This document shows positions 1 to 8,120 of a stretch of 64,000 bases of DNA, in pieces (the stretch's first letter is position 1; every line of letters starts with the position of its first letter). Source of the DNA: Nocardia puris (GTDB lineage: Bacteria > Actinomycetota > Actinomycetes > Mycobacteriales > Mycobacteriaceae); the NCBI RefSeq assembly GCF_003315035.1, contig NZ_QNRE01000019.1, positions 24,936 to 88,935 on the forward strand. Reading direction: 5' to 3'. Position numbers and translations under genes: made by a program. The notes below the pieces were generated by a model that was not told where the DNA came from, ran no database searches, and was given only the letters and a program-made list of their open reading frames with translations.

Positions 1-45
1 TCATGAGAGCGCCACCGGGGCGCGTCGACCGGCAAGGAGCCGACC

Positions 46-441
46 GTGAAATACATGCTGATCAAGTCATACGGACCCCCCGCCAACTGCGACATCCCGA
101 TCTCGGAGTGGGCGCCCGAGGACATCGCGGCCCACATCGATTTCCAGCGCGCCCTCGGCGAGGAACTGGCCAAGTCCGGTGAGCTGGTGGACGGGCAGGG
201 GCTGGCCGGTCCCGACGAGGCGCGCATCGTCAGTTCCGATGGGCGCTCCGCGCCGGTGGTGACCGACGGCCCTTTCCCTGAGACGAAGGAATTCCTGGCG
301 GGGTACTGGATCGTCGATGTGGACAGCCCCGAGCGCGCGGTGGAGATCGCCGCGAAGGCGTCGGCGGCGCCGGGCCCCGGCGGAAAGCCGATCGGCGAGC
401 ACATCGAGGTCCGCGCGGTGATGAGCGCACCGCCGCGGTGA
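46..441 (+). CDS. YCII/DGPF-domain protein
   Basis: Small cytosolic protein (131 aa) of the YCII-related (DGPF) family. The family signature is directly visible: a Thr-Asp-Gly-Pro-Phe stretch in mid-protein followed by a Glu-Thr-Lys-Glu turn and a Gly-Tyr-Trp-Ile strand. GTG start, chosen because AAGGAG lies just upstream and the reading frame opens there. Its stop overlaps the GTG start of the next gene (GTGA), so the two are translationally coupled. In actinobacteria this pairing marks the ECF42-type sigma module, in which one or more DGPF proteins accompany an extended sigma factor. The biochemical role of DGPF proteins in these modules is not settled, so no reaction is assigned. Confidence 0.85.
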   Translation: MKYMLIKSYGPPANCDIPISEWAPEDIAAHIDFQRALGEELAKSGELVDGQGLAGPDEARIVSSDGRSAPVVTDGPFPETKEFLAGYWIVDVDSPERAVEIAAKASAAPGPGGKPIGEHIEVRAVMSAPPR

Positions 442-1664
442 TTCCGGCACGCACCGAGGACCTGCTGCGCGAGCTGGCGCCGCAGGTCCTCGGCCTGTTG
501 GTGCGCCGGTTCGGCGATTTCGACGCCGCCGAGGACGCCGTCCAGGAGGCGTTGCTCGCGGCGGCGACGCAGTGGCCCGAGGAGGGCGTGCCGGAGAATC
601 CGCGCGGCTGGCTGATCCAGGTGGCCCAGCGCAGGATGACCGACGCGGTGCGCGCGGAGGTGGCGCGCAGGCGCCGCGAGGTCACGGTGTTCGAGCGGGA
701 GGTGCCCGACGGCGACGCCGCGGATCGCGACGACACCCTCGACATGTTCTTCCTGTGCTGTCATCCCGCGCTCTCGCAGGCCAGCGCCATCGCGCTGACC
801 TTGCGAGCGGTCGGCGGACTCACCACCGAGGAAATCGCGCACGCCTTCCTGCTGCCGGAAGCCACGATGGGCCAGCGCATCTCGCGCGCGAAGAAGCGGC
901 TGGCCGCGCTGGACCGGCCGTTCGCCCGTCCGGGTGACGCGCAGTGGCGCGACCGGCTCGGCGCGGTGCTGCACGTGCTGTACCTGATCTTCAGCGAGGG
1001 GCACACCAGCACCTCGGGGGCGCAGCTGCGGCGCGCGGACCTCTCGGCCGAAGCGATCCGCCTCGCTCGCGCCGTGCACGAACTCCTCCCCGACGACAGC
1101 GAAGTCACCGGCCTGCTCGCCCTCATGCTGCTCACCGATTCCCGCCGCGCCGCGCGGACCGGAGCGCACGGCGAGCTGATCCCCTTGCACGAACAGCAGC
1201 GCGGACTCTGGGACCGGACGATGATCGTGGAAGGCGTGCGACTGGTGACGAGCACGCTGTCCGGCGGGCTCACCGGCACCTACCAGGTGCAGGCCGCCAT
1301 CGCGGCGCTGCACGGGCAGGCGCTGCGCGCCGAGGACACCGACTGGTCGCGCATCCTCGGCCTCTACGACGTGCTCGAACGGCTGGCGCCCAATCCGATG
1401 GTGACGCTGAACCGGGCGGTCGCCGTCGCCATGGTGCACGGACCCCCGGCCGGACTGGAGCTGGCGGAGACGGTGGCGGATCAGTTGGGGCGCGGCCATC
1501 GGCTCGACGCGGTGCGCGGGCACCTCTACGAGATGGCCGGTGATCGTCCCGCGGCGATCGCGCACTACACCGCCGCCGCGGCGCGCACCACCAGCGTGCC
1601 CGAACGCGACTATCTGATGTTGCGCGCCGCCCGGGTGCGCAGCGCCGCCGACTCCGACTCCTGA
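438..1664 (+). CDS. ECF sigma factor with C-terminal extension (ECF42-like)
   Basis: RNA polymerase sigma factor of the extracytoplasmic-function class, 408 aa, roughly twice the length of a minimal ECF sigma. Sigma-2 is in the first ~90 residues (Phe-Asp-Ala-Ala-Glu-Asp-Ala-Val-Gln-Glu-Ala, then the Pro-Arg-Gly-Trp-Leu segment). Sigma-4 spans ~115-160, with a helix-turn-helix around Thr-Thr-Glu-Glu-Ile-Ala. The remaining ~240 residues are a helical, TPR-like extension (DUF6596 type). The GTG start overlaps the stop of the DGPF gene. No anti-sigma gene is adjacent, which fits groups controlled by their own C-terminal extension. Target promoters cannot be read from the sequence. Confidence 0.88.
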   Translation: MIPARTEDLLRELAPQVLGLLVRRFGDFDAAEDAVQEALLAAATQWPEEGVPENPRGWLIQVAQRRMTDAVRAEVARRRREVTVFEREVPDGDAADRDDTLDMFFLCCHPALSQASAIALTLRAVGGLTTEEIAHAFLLPEATMGQRISRAKKRLAALDRPFARPGDAQWRDRLGAVLHVLYLIFSEGHTSTSGAQLRRADLSAEAIRLARAVHELLPDDSEVTGLLALMLLTDSRRAARTGAHGELIPLHEQQRGLWDRTMIVEGVRLVTSTLSGGLTGTYQVQAAIAALHGQALRAEDTDWSRILGLYDVLERLAPNPMVTLNRAVAVAMVHGPPAGLELAETVADQLGRGHRLDAVRGHLYEMAGDRPAAIAHYTAAAARTTSVPERDYLMLRAARVRSAADSDS

Positions 1665-1671
1665 GGTGATC

Positions 1672-2145
1672 ATGAAGTACAGCGCGGGCGTGCTGCTGTT
1701 CCGGCGCGGCGAACGGGCCGAGGTGCTGCTCGGGCACATGGGCGGACCGTTCTGGGCGCGCAAGGACGCGGGGGCCTGGTCGATTCCCAAGGGCGAGTAC
1801 GAGTTCGGTGCGGAGGAACCTGCCGTCGCGGCGCGGCGCGAGTTCACCGAAGAGCTCGGCCTGCCCGTGCCCGACGGCGACTGGGCGTCCCTGGGCGAGG
1901 TGCAGTACGGCAGCGGGCGCGGGCGCAAGCACCTCACGGTGTGGGCGGTCGACGGCGACCTCGACCCGTCCGCAGTGACGCCGGGGACGTTCCAGATGGA
2001 ATGGCCGCCGCGCTCGGGCACGCTCGCCGAGTTCCCCGAGGTCGACCGCGCCGAATGGTTCGACCTGGACACCGCCCGCGACAAACTCACCGCGGGTCAG
2101 CGGCCCTACCTGGACCGGCTGGCCGAATTGCTCGGCGAGAGCTGA
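1672..2145 (+). CDS. Nudix hydrolase
   Basis: Predicted Nudix hydrolase (157 aa) cleaving a nucleoside-diphosphate-linked substrate. The Nudix helix is visible around residues 40-65: Ile-Pro-Lys-Gly-Glu-Tyr, then Arg-Glu-Phe-Thr-Glu-Glu-Leu-Gly. The spacing of the first Gly to the first conserved Glu is one residue longer than the strict signature, as in the subgroup whose box begins IPKGEY. ATG chosen at 1672 with GAGG immediately after the stop of the sigma gene; a GTG two codons earlier is possible. It lies eight bases after the sigma gene and may share its transcript. Substrate unknown. Confidence 0.85.
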   Translation: MKYSAGVLLFRRGERAEVLLGHMGGPFWARKDAGAWSIPKGEYEFGAEEPAVAARREFTEELGLPVPDGDWASLGEVQYGSGRGRKHLTVWAVDGDLDPSAVTPGTFQMEWPPRSGTLAEFPEVDRAEWFDLDTARDKLTAGQRPYLDRLAELLGES

Positions 2146-2147
2146 AC

Positions 2148-2975
2148 TCAGAGCTCCCAGGGGCGGCCGGTGATCAGCTCGTACGCCTCCTGGTACTTGC
2201 GGCGGGTGGCCTCCACGATGTCGGCGGGGATCTCCGGGCCGGGCGGTTCCTTGTCCCAGCCGGTGGAGGTGGACCAATCGCGCACGAACTGCTTGTCGAA
2301 CGAGGGCTGCGCGCGGCCCGGCTCCCACTGGTCGGCGGGCCAGAAGCGGGAGGAGTCCGAGGTGAGCACCTCGTCGCCGAGGGTGAGAACGTCGCCGTCC
2401 CAGCCGAATTCGACCTTGGTGTCGGCGATGATCACGCCGCGGCCCGCCGCGTGCTCGGCCCCGCGCCGGTACACGTCCAGGGTGCGGTCGCGCAGCAGGT
2501 CGGCGACCTCGCGGCCCTCCTGGTGCACCACGTCGTCGAAGGTGATCGGCTCGTCGTGGCCCTCGGACGCCTTGCTGGTGGGGGTGAAGATCGGCTCGGG
2601 CAGCTTGTCGCCGTCGCGCAGGCCGGGCGGCAGCGCCACACCCGACACGGTGCCGGTGCGCTGGTACTCCTTCAGGCCCGACCCGGTGAGGTATCCGCGC
2701 GCGATGCACTCCACGGACACCATCTTCAGCGGCTTCACCCGGACCGCCCGCCCGGCGAACTCGGCGGGCACGTCGGTGGTGGATACGACGTGGTTGGGGA
2801 TATCGGTGAAGAACTCGAACCACCAGTTGGAGAGCTGGGTCAGCAGCGCGCCTTTACCGGGAATCGGCGTCGGCAGCACCACGTCGTAGACCGAGACCCG
2901 GTCCGAGGCGACCAGCAGCAAGGTGTCGCCGTCCTCGTACAGGTCGCGCACCTTTCCGGCGTGCACATGCTTCAA
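2148..2975 (-). CDS. purC: SAICAR synthetase
   Basis: Phosphoribosylaminoimidazole-succinocarboxamide synthase, the ATP-dependent step joining aspartate to CAIR in purine biosynthesis. The N-terminus carries the family signature Gly-Lys-Val-Arg-Asp-Leu-Tyr and Ala-Ser-Asp-Arg-Val-Ser-Val-Tyr-Asp-Val; the middle has Val-Glu-Cys-Ile-Ala-Arg-Gly-Tyr-Leu-Thr-Gly-Ser; the C-terminal half has the Asp-Thr-Lys-Val-Glu-Phe-Gly segment. Length (275 aa) is normal for the family. The start appears to be TTG, placed eight bases after GGAGG; a GTG three codons later is an alternative. Convergent with the Nudix gene, two bases apart. Confidence 0.94.
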   Translation of the reverse strand: MKHVHAGKVRDLYEDGDTLLLVASDRVSVYDVVLPTPIPGKGALLTQLSNWWFEFFTDIPNHVVSTTDVPAEFAGRAVRVKPLKMVSVECIARGYLTGSGLKEYQRTGTVSGVALPPGLRDGDKLPEPIFTPTSKASEGHDEPITFDDVVHQEGREVADLLRDRTLDVYRRGAEHAAGRGVIIADTKVEFGWDGDVLTLGDEVLTSDSSRFWPADQWEPGRAQPSFDKQFVRDWSTSTGWDKEPPGPEIPADIVEATRRKYQEAYELITGRPWEL

Positions 2976-3495
2976 CGTCGGGCCTCCGATTCCGGGAGTG
3001 GGTCAGGTGTGCGCCCGTGCGCACGGTCGCGGTATGCGTCGCGCCGGCCCAGCGTTCGAGGCGTACCCGAGTATGCGGTGAACGCGAGGTCGGACATACG
3101 AACCTTATCGTCACCGGCGCTCGAACCCTCCGGACCGGGTGGGTGGCCGACGGGTCGTTCCTCGCCGTGGCGAGCGCCACTTTCACGAGCCGGCCGGAGC
3201 GACAGCGAAATCCGCGCCGGAGGATCTACCTGCGGTTTCGTCCAGGCTCCGCGACCGGAGTCGAGGCCGGATACCGCCCCGGGCGGCCCTCGGCGCGAAA
3301 TCGGTTATCCACATGTGGACAACTTTCGCCGCGGGCCAGGTCGCGCGGCGATCGGCCCGGCACGTCCGTCCGCTCGGCCGTTAGGGTTGGCGGGACGGCT
3401 CCGCGAGCGCGGTCCCGCCGGGTGGCGACGCCCGCGGGCGAGCACCCGTCGCGAGCTCGTACCGTGCCGTGTTCGTCCCCGAGCGAAGGAGTTCC
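2976..3495. other. Divergent intergenic region purC-pepN
   Basis: A 520-bp stretch between two divergently transcribed genes with no convincing coding sequence. It should hold both promoters. The only sharp sequence feature I see is the back-to-back DnaA-box pair at 3305-3322, described separately. Confidence 0.5.
3305..3322. promoter_or_regulatory. Back-to-back DnaA boxes
   Basis: TTATCCACA is followed without a gap by TGTGGACAA, which is TTGTCCACA on the other strand. These are the classical and the actinobacterial DnaA consensus in inverted orientation, in the leader of pepN. Two directly abutting perfect boxes are unlikely by chance in DNA this GC-rich. Role (DnaA titration or control of the flanking promoters) is inferred. 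Confidence 0.5.
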
Positions 3496-6084
3496 ATGTC
3501 CGCCCCGAATCTCACCCGCGACCAGGCGATCGAGCGCGCCGCCACCGTGGGCGTCGAGAACTACCGCATCGAACTCGACCTCACCGGGCAGCCCACCTCC
3601 GCCGACGCGCCGGTCTCCGACATCTTCGGTTCCAAGACCACCGTCACCTTCACCGCCACCCCCGGCGCGAGCACCTTCATCGACCTGGTCGCCGCGGGCG
3701 TGCGCTCGGCCACGCTCAACGGCGAGCCGCTCGACGTCACCGGCTACGACGAATCGCAGGGCATCGCGCTGACCGGCCTGGCCGAGCGCAACGAACTGGT
3801 CGTCGAGGCCGACTGCGTGTACTCGCACACCGGCGAGGGCCTGCACCGTTTCGTCGATCCCACCGACGACAAGGTCTACCTGTACTCGCAGTTCGAAACC
3901 GCCGACGCCAAGCGCATGTTCGCGTGCTTCGACCAGCCCGATCTCAAGGCCACCTTCGACATCGTCGCCACCGCCCCCGCCGACTGGGAGGTCATCTCCA
4001 ACGGCTCGGGCAGCCGCAAGCAGGTCGGCGCGGTGGCCGTGCACACCTTCGCCACCACGCCGCGGATGAGCACCTACCTGGTCGCCATGATCGCGGGCCC
4101 GTACGCCAAATGGACCGACTCCTATGCCGACGAGCACGGGGAGATCCCGCTCGGCATCTTCTGCCGCGCCTCGCTCGCCGAACACATGGACGCCGAGCGC
4201 CTGTTCACCGAGACCAAACAGGGTTTCGGCTTCTACCACCGCAACTTCGGTGTGCCCTACGCCTTCGGCAAGTACGACCAGCTGTTCGTGCCGGAGTTCA
4301 ACGCGGGCGCGATGGAGAACGCGGGCGCGGTGACGTTCCTGGAGGACTACGTCTTCCGCTCCAAGGTCACCCGCGCCTCCTACGAGCGCCGCGCCGAGAC
4401 CGTGCTGCACGAGATGGCGCACATGTGGTTCGGTGACCTGGTCACCATGAAGTGGTGGGACGACCTGTGGCTCAACGAGTCGTTCGCCACCTTCGCCTCG
4501 GTGCTGTGCCAGTCGGAGGCCACCGAGTACACCAACGCGTGGACCACCTTCGCCAACGTGGAGAAGTCCTGGGCCTACCGGCAGGACCAGCTGCCCTCCA
4601 CCCACCCCATCGCCGCCGACATCCCCGACCTGCACGCGGTGGAGGTGAACTTCGACGGCATCACCTACGCCAAGGGCGCGAGCGTGCTCAAGCAGCTCGT
4701 CGCCTACGTCGGGCTGGAGCCGTTCCTCACCGGCCTGCGCGCGTACTTCGCCGAACACGCCTACGGCAACGCCACTTTCGACGATCTGCTGGCAGCGCTG
4801 GAGAAGGCGTCGGGCCGCGACCTGTCCACCTGGGGCGCGCAGTGGCTCAAGACCACCGGCCTGAACATCCTTCGCCCCGAGTTCGAGGTCGACGCCGAGG
4901 GCAAGTTCCGCTCGTTCGCGGTGGTGCAGGAAGGTGCCGAACCGGGCGCCGGTGAGCGCCGCGTGCACCGGCTGGCCATCGGCGTGTACGACGACGTGGA
5001 CGGCAAACTGGTGCGCACGCACCGCGTCGAACTGGATCTGGACACCGCCGAGCGCACCGACGTGCCGGAGCTGGTCGGTGTGCCGCGCGGGCGCTTCGTG
5101 CTGGTGAACGACGACGACCTGACCTACTGCTCGGTGCGGTTGGACGCCGATTCGCTGGACGTGCTGGTCAACCGGATCGCCGATATCGCCGAACCGCTCC
5201 CCCGCACGCTGGCCTGGTCGGCGGCGTGGGAGATGACCAGGCAGGCCGAATTCCGCGCCCGCGATTTCGTCGCGCTGGTGCAGCGCGGTGTGGGCGCCGA
5301 GTCCGAGATCGGCGTGGTGCAGCGGCTGCTCGTGCAGGCCGCCACCGCCATCGGCAGCTACGCCGACCCGGCGTGGGCCGCCGAGGTGGGCTGGCCCGAA
5401 TTCGCCGACCGGCTGCTCGAGCTGGCGCGCGAGGCCGAGGCGGGATCGGACCACCAGCTGGCGTTCGTCAACGCCCTCACCGGCGCGCGCCTGGCCGAAC
5501 GGCACACCGAGGTGCTGCGCGAACTCCTCGACGGCGAGCCCTCGGCGCTGGGGCTCGACGGCCTGGTCGTGGACACCGATCTGCGCTGGCGACTGGTCAC
5601 CGCGCTGGCGGCCTCGGGGGAGATCGACGCCGACGGCACGGCCACCCCCACCATCGATCGGGAACTCGACAACGACCCCACGGCGGCGGGCAAGCGCCAC
5701 GCGGCGGCCGCCGCCACCGCCCGCCCGATCGCCGAGGTGAAGGAACAGGCGTGGGCCACGGTGATGGGCGACGATTCCGTCCCCAACATCACCGCCCGCG
5801 CCATCGTCGGCGGCTTCGCCCCGGCCGGCCAGGGTGAACTGCTCAGCGGCTTCGTCGAGCGCTACTTCGCCGACATCCCCTCGGTGTGGGAGCGCCGCTC
5901 CAGCGAGGTCGCCCAAACGGTCGTCATCGGCCTCTACCCGTCCTGGGAGATCACCGAGGAAGCCGTCGCCACCGCCGACAAGTTCCTCGCCGCCGACCAC
6001 CCCCCGGCCCTGCACCGCCTCGTCTCGGAAGGAAAAGCAGGCATCGAACGCTCCCTCCGCGCCCGAGCCTTCGACGCACAGTAG
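3496..6084 (+). CDS. pepN: Aminopeptidase N, M1 family
   Basis: Zinc metallo-aminopeptidase that removes N-terminal residues from cytosolic peptides. The M1 signatures are present: the exopeptidase motif Gly-Ala-Met-Glu-Asn near residue 274, then HExxH with His305, Glu306, His309 and the third zinc ligand Glu328 in Leu-Asn-Glu-Ser-Phe-Ala. The catalytic domain is followed by a C-terminal domain of the ERAP1-like type (from about residue 500). 862 aa, normal for actinobacterial PepN. ATG chosen because AAGGAG sits four bases upstream; an in-frame GTG at 3469 lacks such a site. No signal peptide, so cytosolic. Orthologue position matches Rv2467. Confidence 0.95.
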   Translation: MSAPNLTRDQAIERAATVGVENYRIELDLTGQPTSADAPVSDIFGSKTTVTFTATPGASTFIDLVAAGVRSATLNGEPLDVTGYDESQGIALTGLAERNELVVEADCVYSHTGEGLHRFVDPTDDKVYLYSQFETADAKRMFACFDQPDLKATFDIVATAPADWEVISNGSGSRKQVGAVAVHTFATTPRMSTYLVAMIAGPYAKWTDSYADEHGEIPLGIFCRASLAEHMDAERLFTETKQGFGFYHRNFGVPYAFGKYDQLFVPEFNAGAMENAGAVTFLEDYVFRSKVTRASYERRAETVLHEMAHMWFGDLVTMKWWDDLWLNESFATFASVLCQSEATEYTNAWTTFANVEKSWAYRQDQLPSTHPIAADIPDLHAVEVNFDGITYAKGASVLKQLVAYVGLEPFLTGLRAYFAEHAYGNATFDDLLAALEKASGRDLSTWGAQWLKTTGLNILRPEFEVDAEGKFRSFAVVQEGAEPGAGERRVHRLAIGVYDDVDGKLVRTHRVELDLDTAERTDVPELVGVPRGRFVLVNDDDLTYCSVRLDADSLDVLVNRIADIAEPLPRTLAWSAAWEMTRQAEFRARDFVALVQRGVGAESEIGVVQRLLVQAATAIGSYADPAWAAEVGWPEFADRLLELAREAEAGSDHQLAFVNALTGARLAERHTEVLRELLDGEPSALGLDGLVVDTDLRWRLVTALAASGEIDADGTATPTIDRELDNDPTAAGKRHAAAAATARPIAEVKEQAWATVMGDDSVPNITARAIVGGFAPAGQGELLSGFVERYFADIPSVWERRSSEVAQTVVIGLYPSWEITEEAVATADKFLAADHPPALHRLVSEGKAGIERSLRARAFDAQ

Positions 6085-6235
6085 GCCGCTCCGGTGCGGG
6101 GCTCGATACGGGCCCCGCACCCCACGCTAGCTGCGGTGCGGATGGTCCCCCCGCTTCACACATTCTCTGCTGTGGGCGGATCTGCTGACGGCAGCGAACC
6201 GGTGGGGTGGGGATTTTCTGGGGCACGGTGGGGGC

Positions 6236-6841
6236 ATGACTCAGGACGGGAAGACACCGCTGTTCGATCGGCATGCGCGGGAACAACTGTTGAGCAGGCG
6301 CATTCTGGTGCTGGACGGCGGGCTGGACGACGACAACGGCACCCTGCTCACGACGCAACTGCTCACGCTGGCCGCCGAGGACTCCGAGGCCGGGATCTCG
6401 CTGTGGATCCACTCCCCCGGCGGTTCGGTGCCCGCGATGCTCGCCATTCGCGACGTGATCCGGTTGATTCCGTGCAGCGTGTCCACGCTGGCGCTCGGAT
6501 TGGCGTGCAGCGCGGGGCAATTCCTGCTGTCGGCGGGCACGCCGGGACGGCGGTTCGCGCTGCCGCATGCCCGGATCCTCATGCACCAGGGTTCGGCGGG
6601 GATCGGGGGCAGCGCGGTGGAGGTCGAGGCGCAGGCCGACGATCTGCGGCACACCGTGGAAACGGTGCTCGGCATCATCGCCGCCGACACGGGCCAGCCC
6701 TACGACCGCGTGTACGAGGACTCGCTGCACGACCGCTGGTTCACCGCGCCGCAAGCGCTCGAGTACGGGTTCATCGACCACATCGTCGAATCGTTCGACC
6801 AGATCGTCCCCCAGCGCAGGCGCTTCGGCATCTCGGCGTGA
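6236..6841 (+). CDS. ClpP-family protease subunit, intact triad
   Basis: ATP-dependent Clp protease proteolytic subunit, 201 aa. The serine-protease triad can be followed: Ser92 in Ala-Cys-Ser-Ala-Gly, His117 in Met-His-Gln-Gly and Asp162 in Tyr-Glu-Asp-Ser. The oxyanion-hole glycines are in Ser-Pro-Gly-Gly-Ser. It is first of a two-gene operon with a second clpP. This is not the housekeeping clpP1-clpP2 locus, which normally sits beside tig and clpX; it resembles the additional clpP3-clpP4 pair of Streptomyces. A PopR-like regulator lies downstream on the opposite strand. Confidence 0.88.
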   Translation: MTQDGKTPLFDRHAREQLLSRRILVLDGGLDDDNGTLLTTQLLTLAAEDSEAGISLWIHSPGGSVPAMLAIRDVIRLIPCSVSTLALGLACSAGQFLLSAGTPGRRFALPHARILMHQGSAGIGGSAVEVEAQADDLRHTVETVLGIIAADTGQPYDRVYEDSLHDRWFTAPQALEYGFIDHIVESFDQIVPQRRRFGISA

Positions 6842-6870
6842 GCCGCCACCTACACCAGGAGCGAAAGACC

Positions 6871-7464
6871 ATGTCCACGTACACGATTCCCAACGTCATC
6901 GCGCGGCATCCGGGCGGCGGCGAGCGCATCACCGACATCTACTCCCACCTGCTGGCCGAGCGCATCGTCTACCTCGGCACCCCCATCGACGCCGGCGTCG
7001 CCAACGCGCTCATCGCGCAACTGCTGCACCTGGAGTCGGAGAGCCCCGGCCAGGAGATCAACATGTACATCAACTGCGAGGGCGGCGACCTGCCCGCCAT
7101 GCTCGCGGTCTACGACACCATGCGCTACATCCAGGCTCCGGTGCACACCACCTGCGTCGGCCAGGCCATCGCCGTGGGCGCGGTCCTGCTGGCGGGCGGC
7201 GCGAAAGGCAAGCGCGCCATGCTCCCCCACGCCCGCGTGGTCCTGCATCAGCCCGCCGCCCGCGGCCAGGGCGCCATCCCCGACCTGATCATCCAGGCCG
7301 ACGAACTGGTCCGCATGCGCAGCGCGATCGAGTCGATCCTCTCCGAACACACCGGCCAGACCGTCGAGACCCTCCGCCACGACACCGACCGCGACCGCGT
7401 CTTCACCGCCGCCGCCGCCGTCGAATACGGCCTCGCCGACCGTGTCCTGGACCCGCGAGGCTGA
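6871..7464 (+). CDS. ClpP paralogue without catalytic serine
   Basis: ClpP-fold protein, 197 aa, starting 29 bases after its partner behind CAGGAG. The ClpP sequence Gly-Gln-Ala-Ala-Ser-Met-Gly-Ala is here Gly-Gln-Ala-Ile-Ala-Val-Gly-Ala: the codon at the nucleophile position (residue 101) is GCC, alanine. The other two triad members remain (His126 in Leu-His-Gln-Pro, Asp171 in Asp-Thr-Asp-Arg-Asp). The oxyanion loop is also altered (Asn-Cys-Glu-Gly-Gly-Asp instead of Ser-Pro-Gly-Gly-Ser). The subunit should fold and assemble but not cleave, so it is probably a structural or regulatory ring in a hetero-tetradecamer with the upstream subunit. Confidence 0.85.
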   Translation: MSTYTIPNVIARHPGGGERITDIYSHLLAERIVYLGTPIDAGVANALIAQLLHLESESPGQEINMYINCEGGDLPAMLAVYDTMRYIQAPVHTTCVGQAIAVGAVLLAGGAKGKRAMLPHARVVLHQPAARGQGAIPDLIIQADELVRMRSAIESILSEHTGQTVETLRHDTDRDRVFTAAAAVEYGLADRVLDPRG

Positions 7465-8000
7465 GCCGGCACCGCTGTGTAGCGGGGGTCATGTTCACCG
7501 AGTACGCCGTCCATGCACTCGCGATCGGTCGCGCACCTCCGACATACACCCGATTGCGTGGCACCCGTCCGCCCGCCGTATCTCCTCCCTGCGCGACAGG
7601 GGCATACCGGCGCATCTGGCGAGGCCGACGTTCGGTGTCGCGGCTGCCAGGGACTCTATGCGTCCGCGCCTGTATGCGTCCGCGCATGCCGAACGGCATC
7701 GGCGGTGTGCGCCGCACCAGTACCGGCGTTCACCCGTAGTCGCGGGAGCTGTTCGCGCCCAACGCATGTCGACCGAACCAGCCGGTGAGGTTCCCCGCGA
7801 ACAGGGCGAGACGCACGCGCGGCGCCGGCGGGTGACGCGCCCCTGCCGATGGCCCGCCGGTCTCGCGCGGGTCACTCCGGTGGACGGAACCGGGCCGGGT
7901 GCCGAGTTTCAGGCGGCCAGGGTGGTGGGGTGCGCAACGCGGAAACCCGGTGGCGCGCGGGCGAAGCTTGCGCGTCAGCCCGCGCGCGACGAGTACTACC
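7465..8000. other. Gene-free stretch after clpP pair
   Basis: About 540 bp between the clpP operon and the tandem duplication at the 3' end of the PopR-like gene. Open frames in it show no recognisable protein and only typical high-GC shadow composition. I see no RNA gene and no clear terminator. Confidence 0.4.
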
Positions 8001-8120
8001 CGGCGTAGCGGCTGAACCCTCGAGCTCAGGCGGCCAGGAGGGTGAGGCCGTGGGTCGACCCGGCGTAGCGGCTGAACCCTCGAGCTCAGGCGGCCAGGAG
8101 GGTGGGGCCGTGGGTCGAGC
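8001..8120. repeat. 60-bp tandem duplication
   Basis: Positions 8001-8060 and 8061-8120 are two near-identical copies of one 60-base unit (one clear difference at 8044/8104, plus a change at the very end). The second copy contains the last codons and the stop of the PopR-like gene, so the first copy is a silent duplicate of that 3' end just downstream of the real stop. Confidence 0.9.

Noticed and set aside
2149..4436. Very long antisense or alternative-frame open reading frames (for example across purC and pepN)
   Set aside because: High GC removes stops in other frames; these translations are Arg/Ala/Gly/Pro-rich with no motif, and they overlap well-supported genes.
3226..6120. A 964-codon open frame antisense to pepN
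   Set aside because: It is the complement of an intact M1 peptidase with zinc motif; composition (Gly/Val/Glu/His-rich) is the usual shadow pattern.
7513..8008. Possible small genes between the clpP pair and the PopR-like gene
   Set aside because: No ribosome site, no homology I recognise and random-like Arg/Pro/Ala composition.
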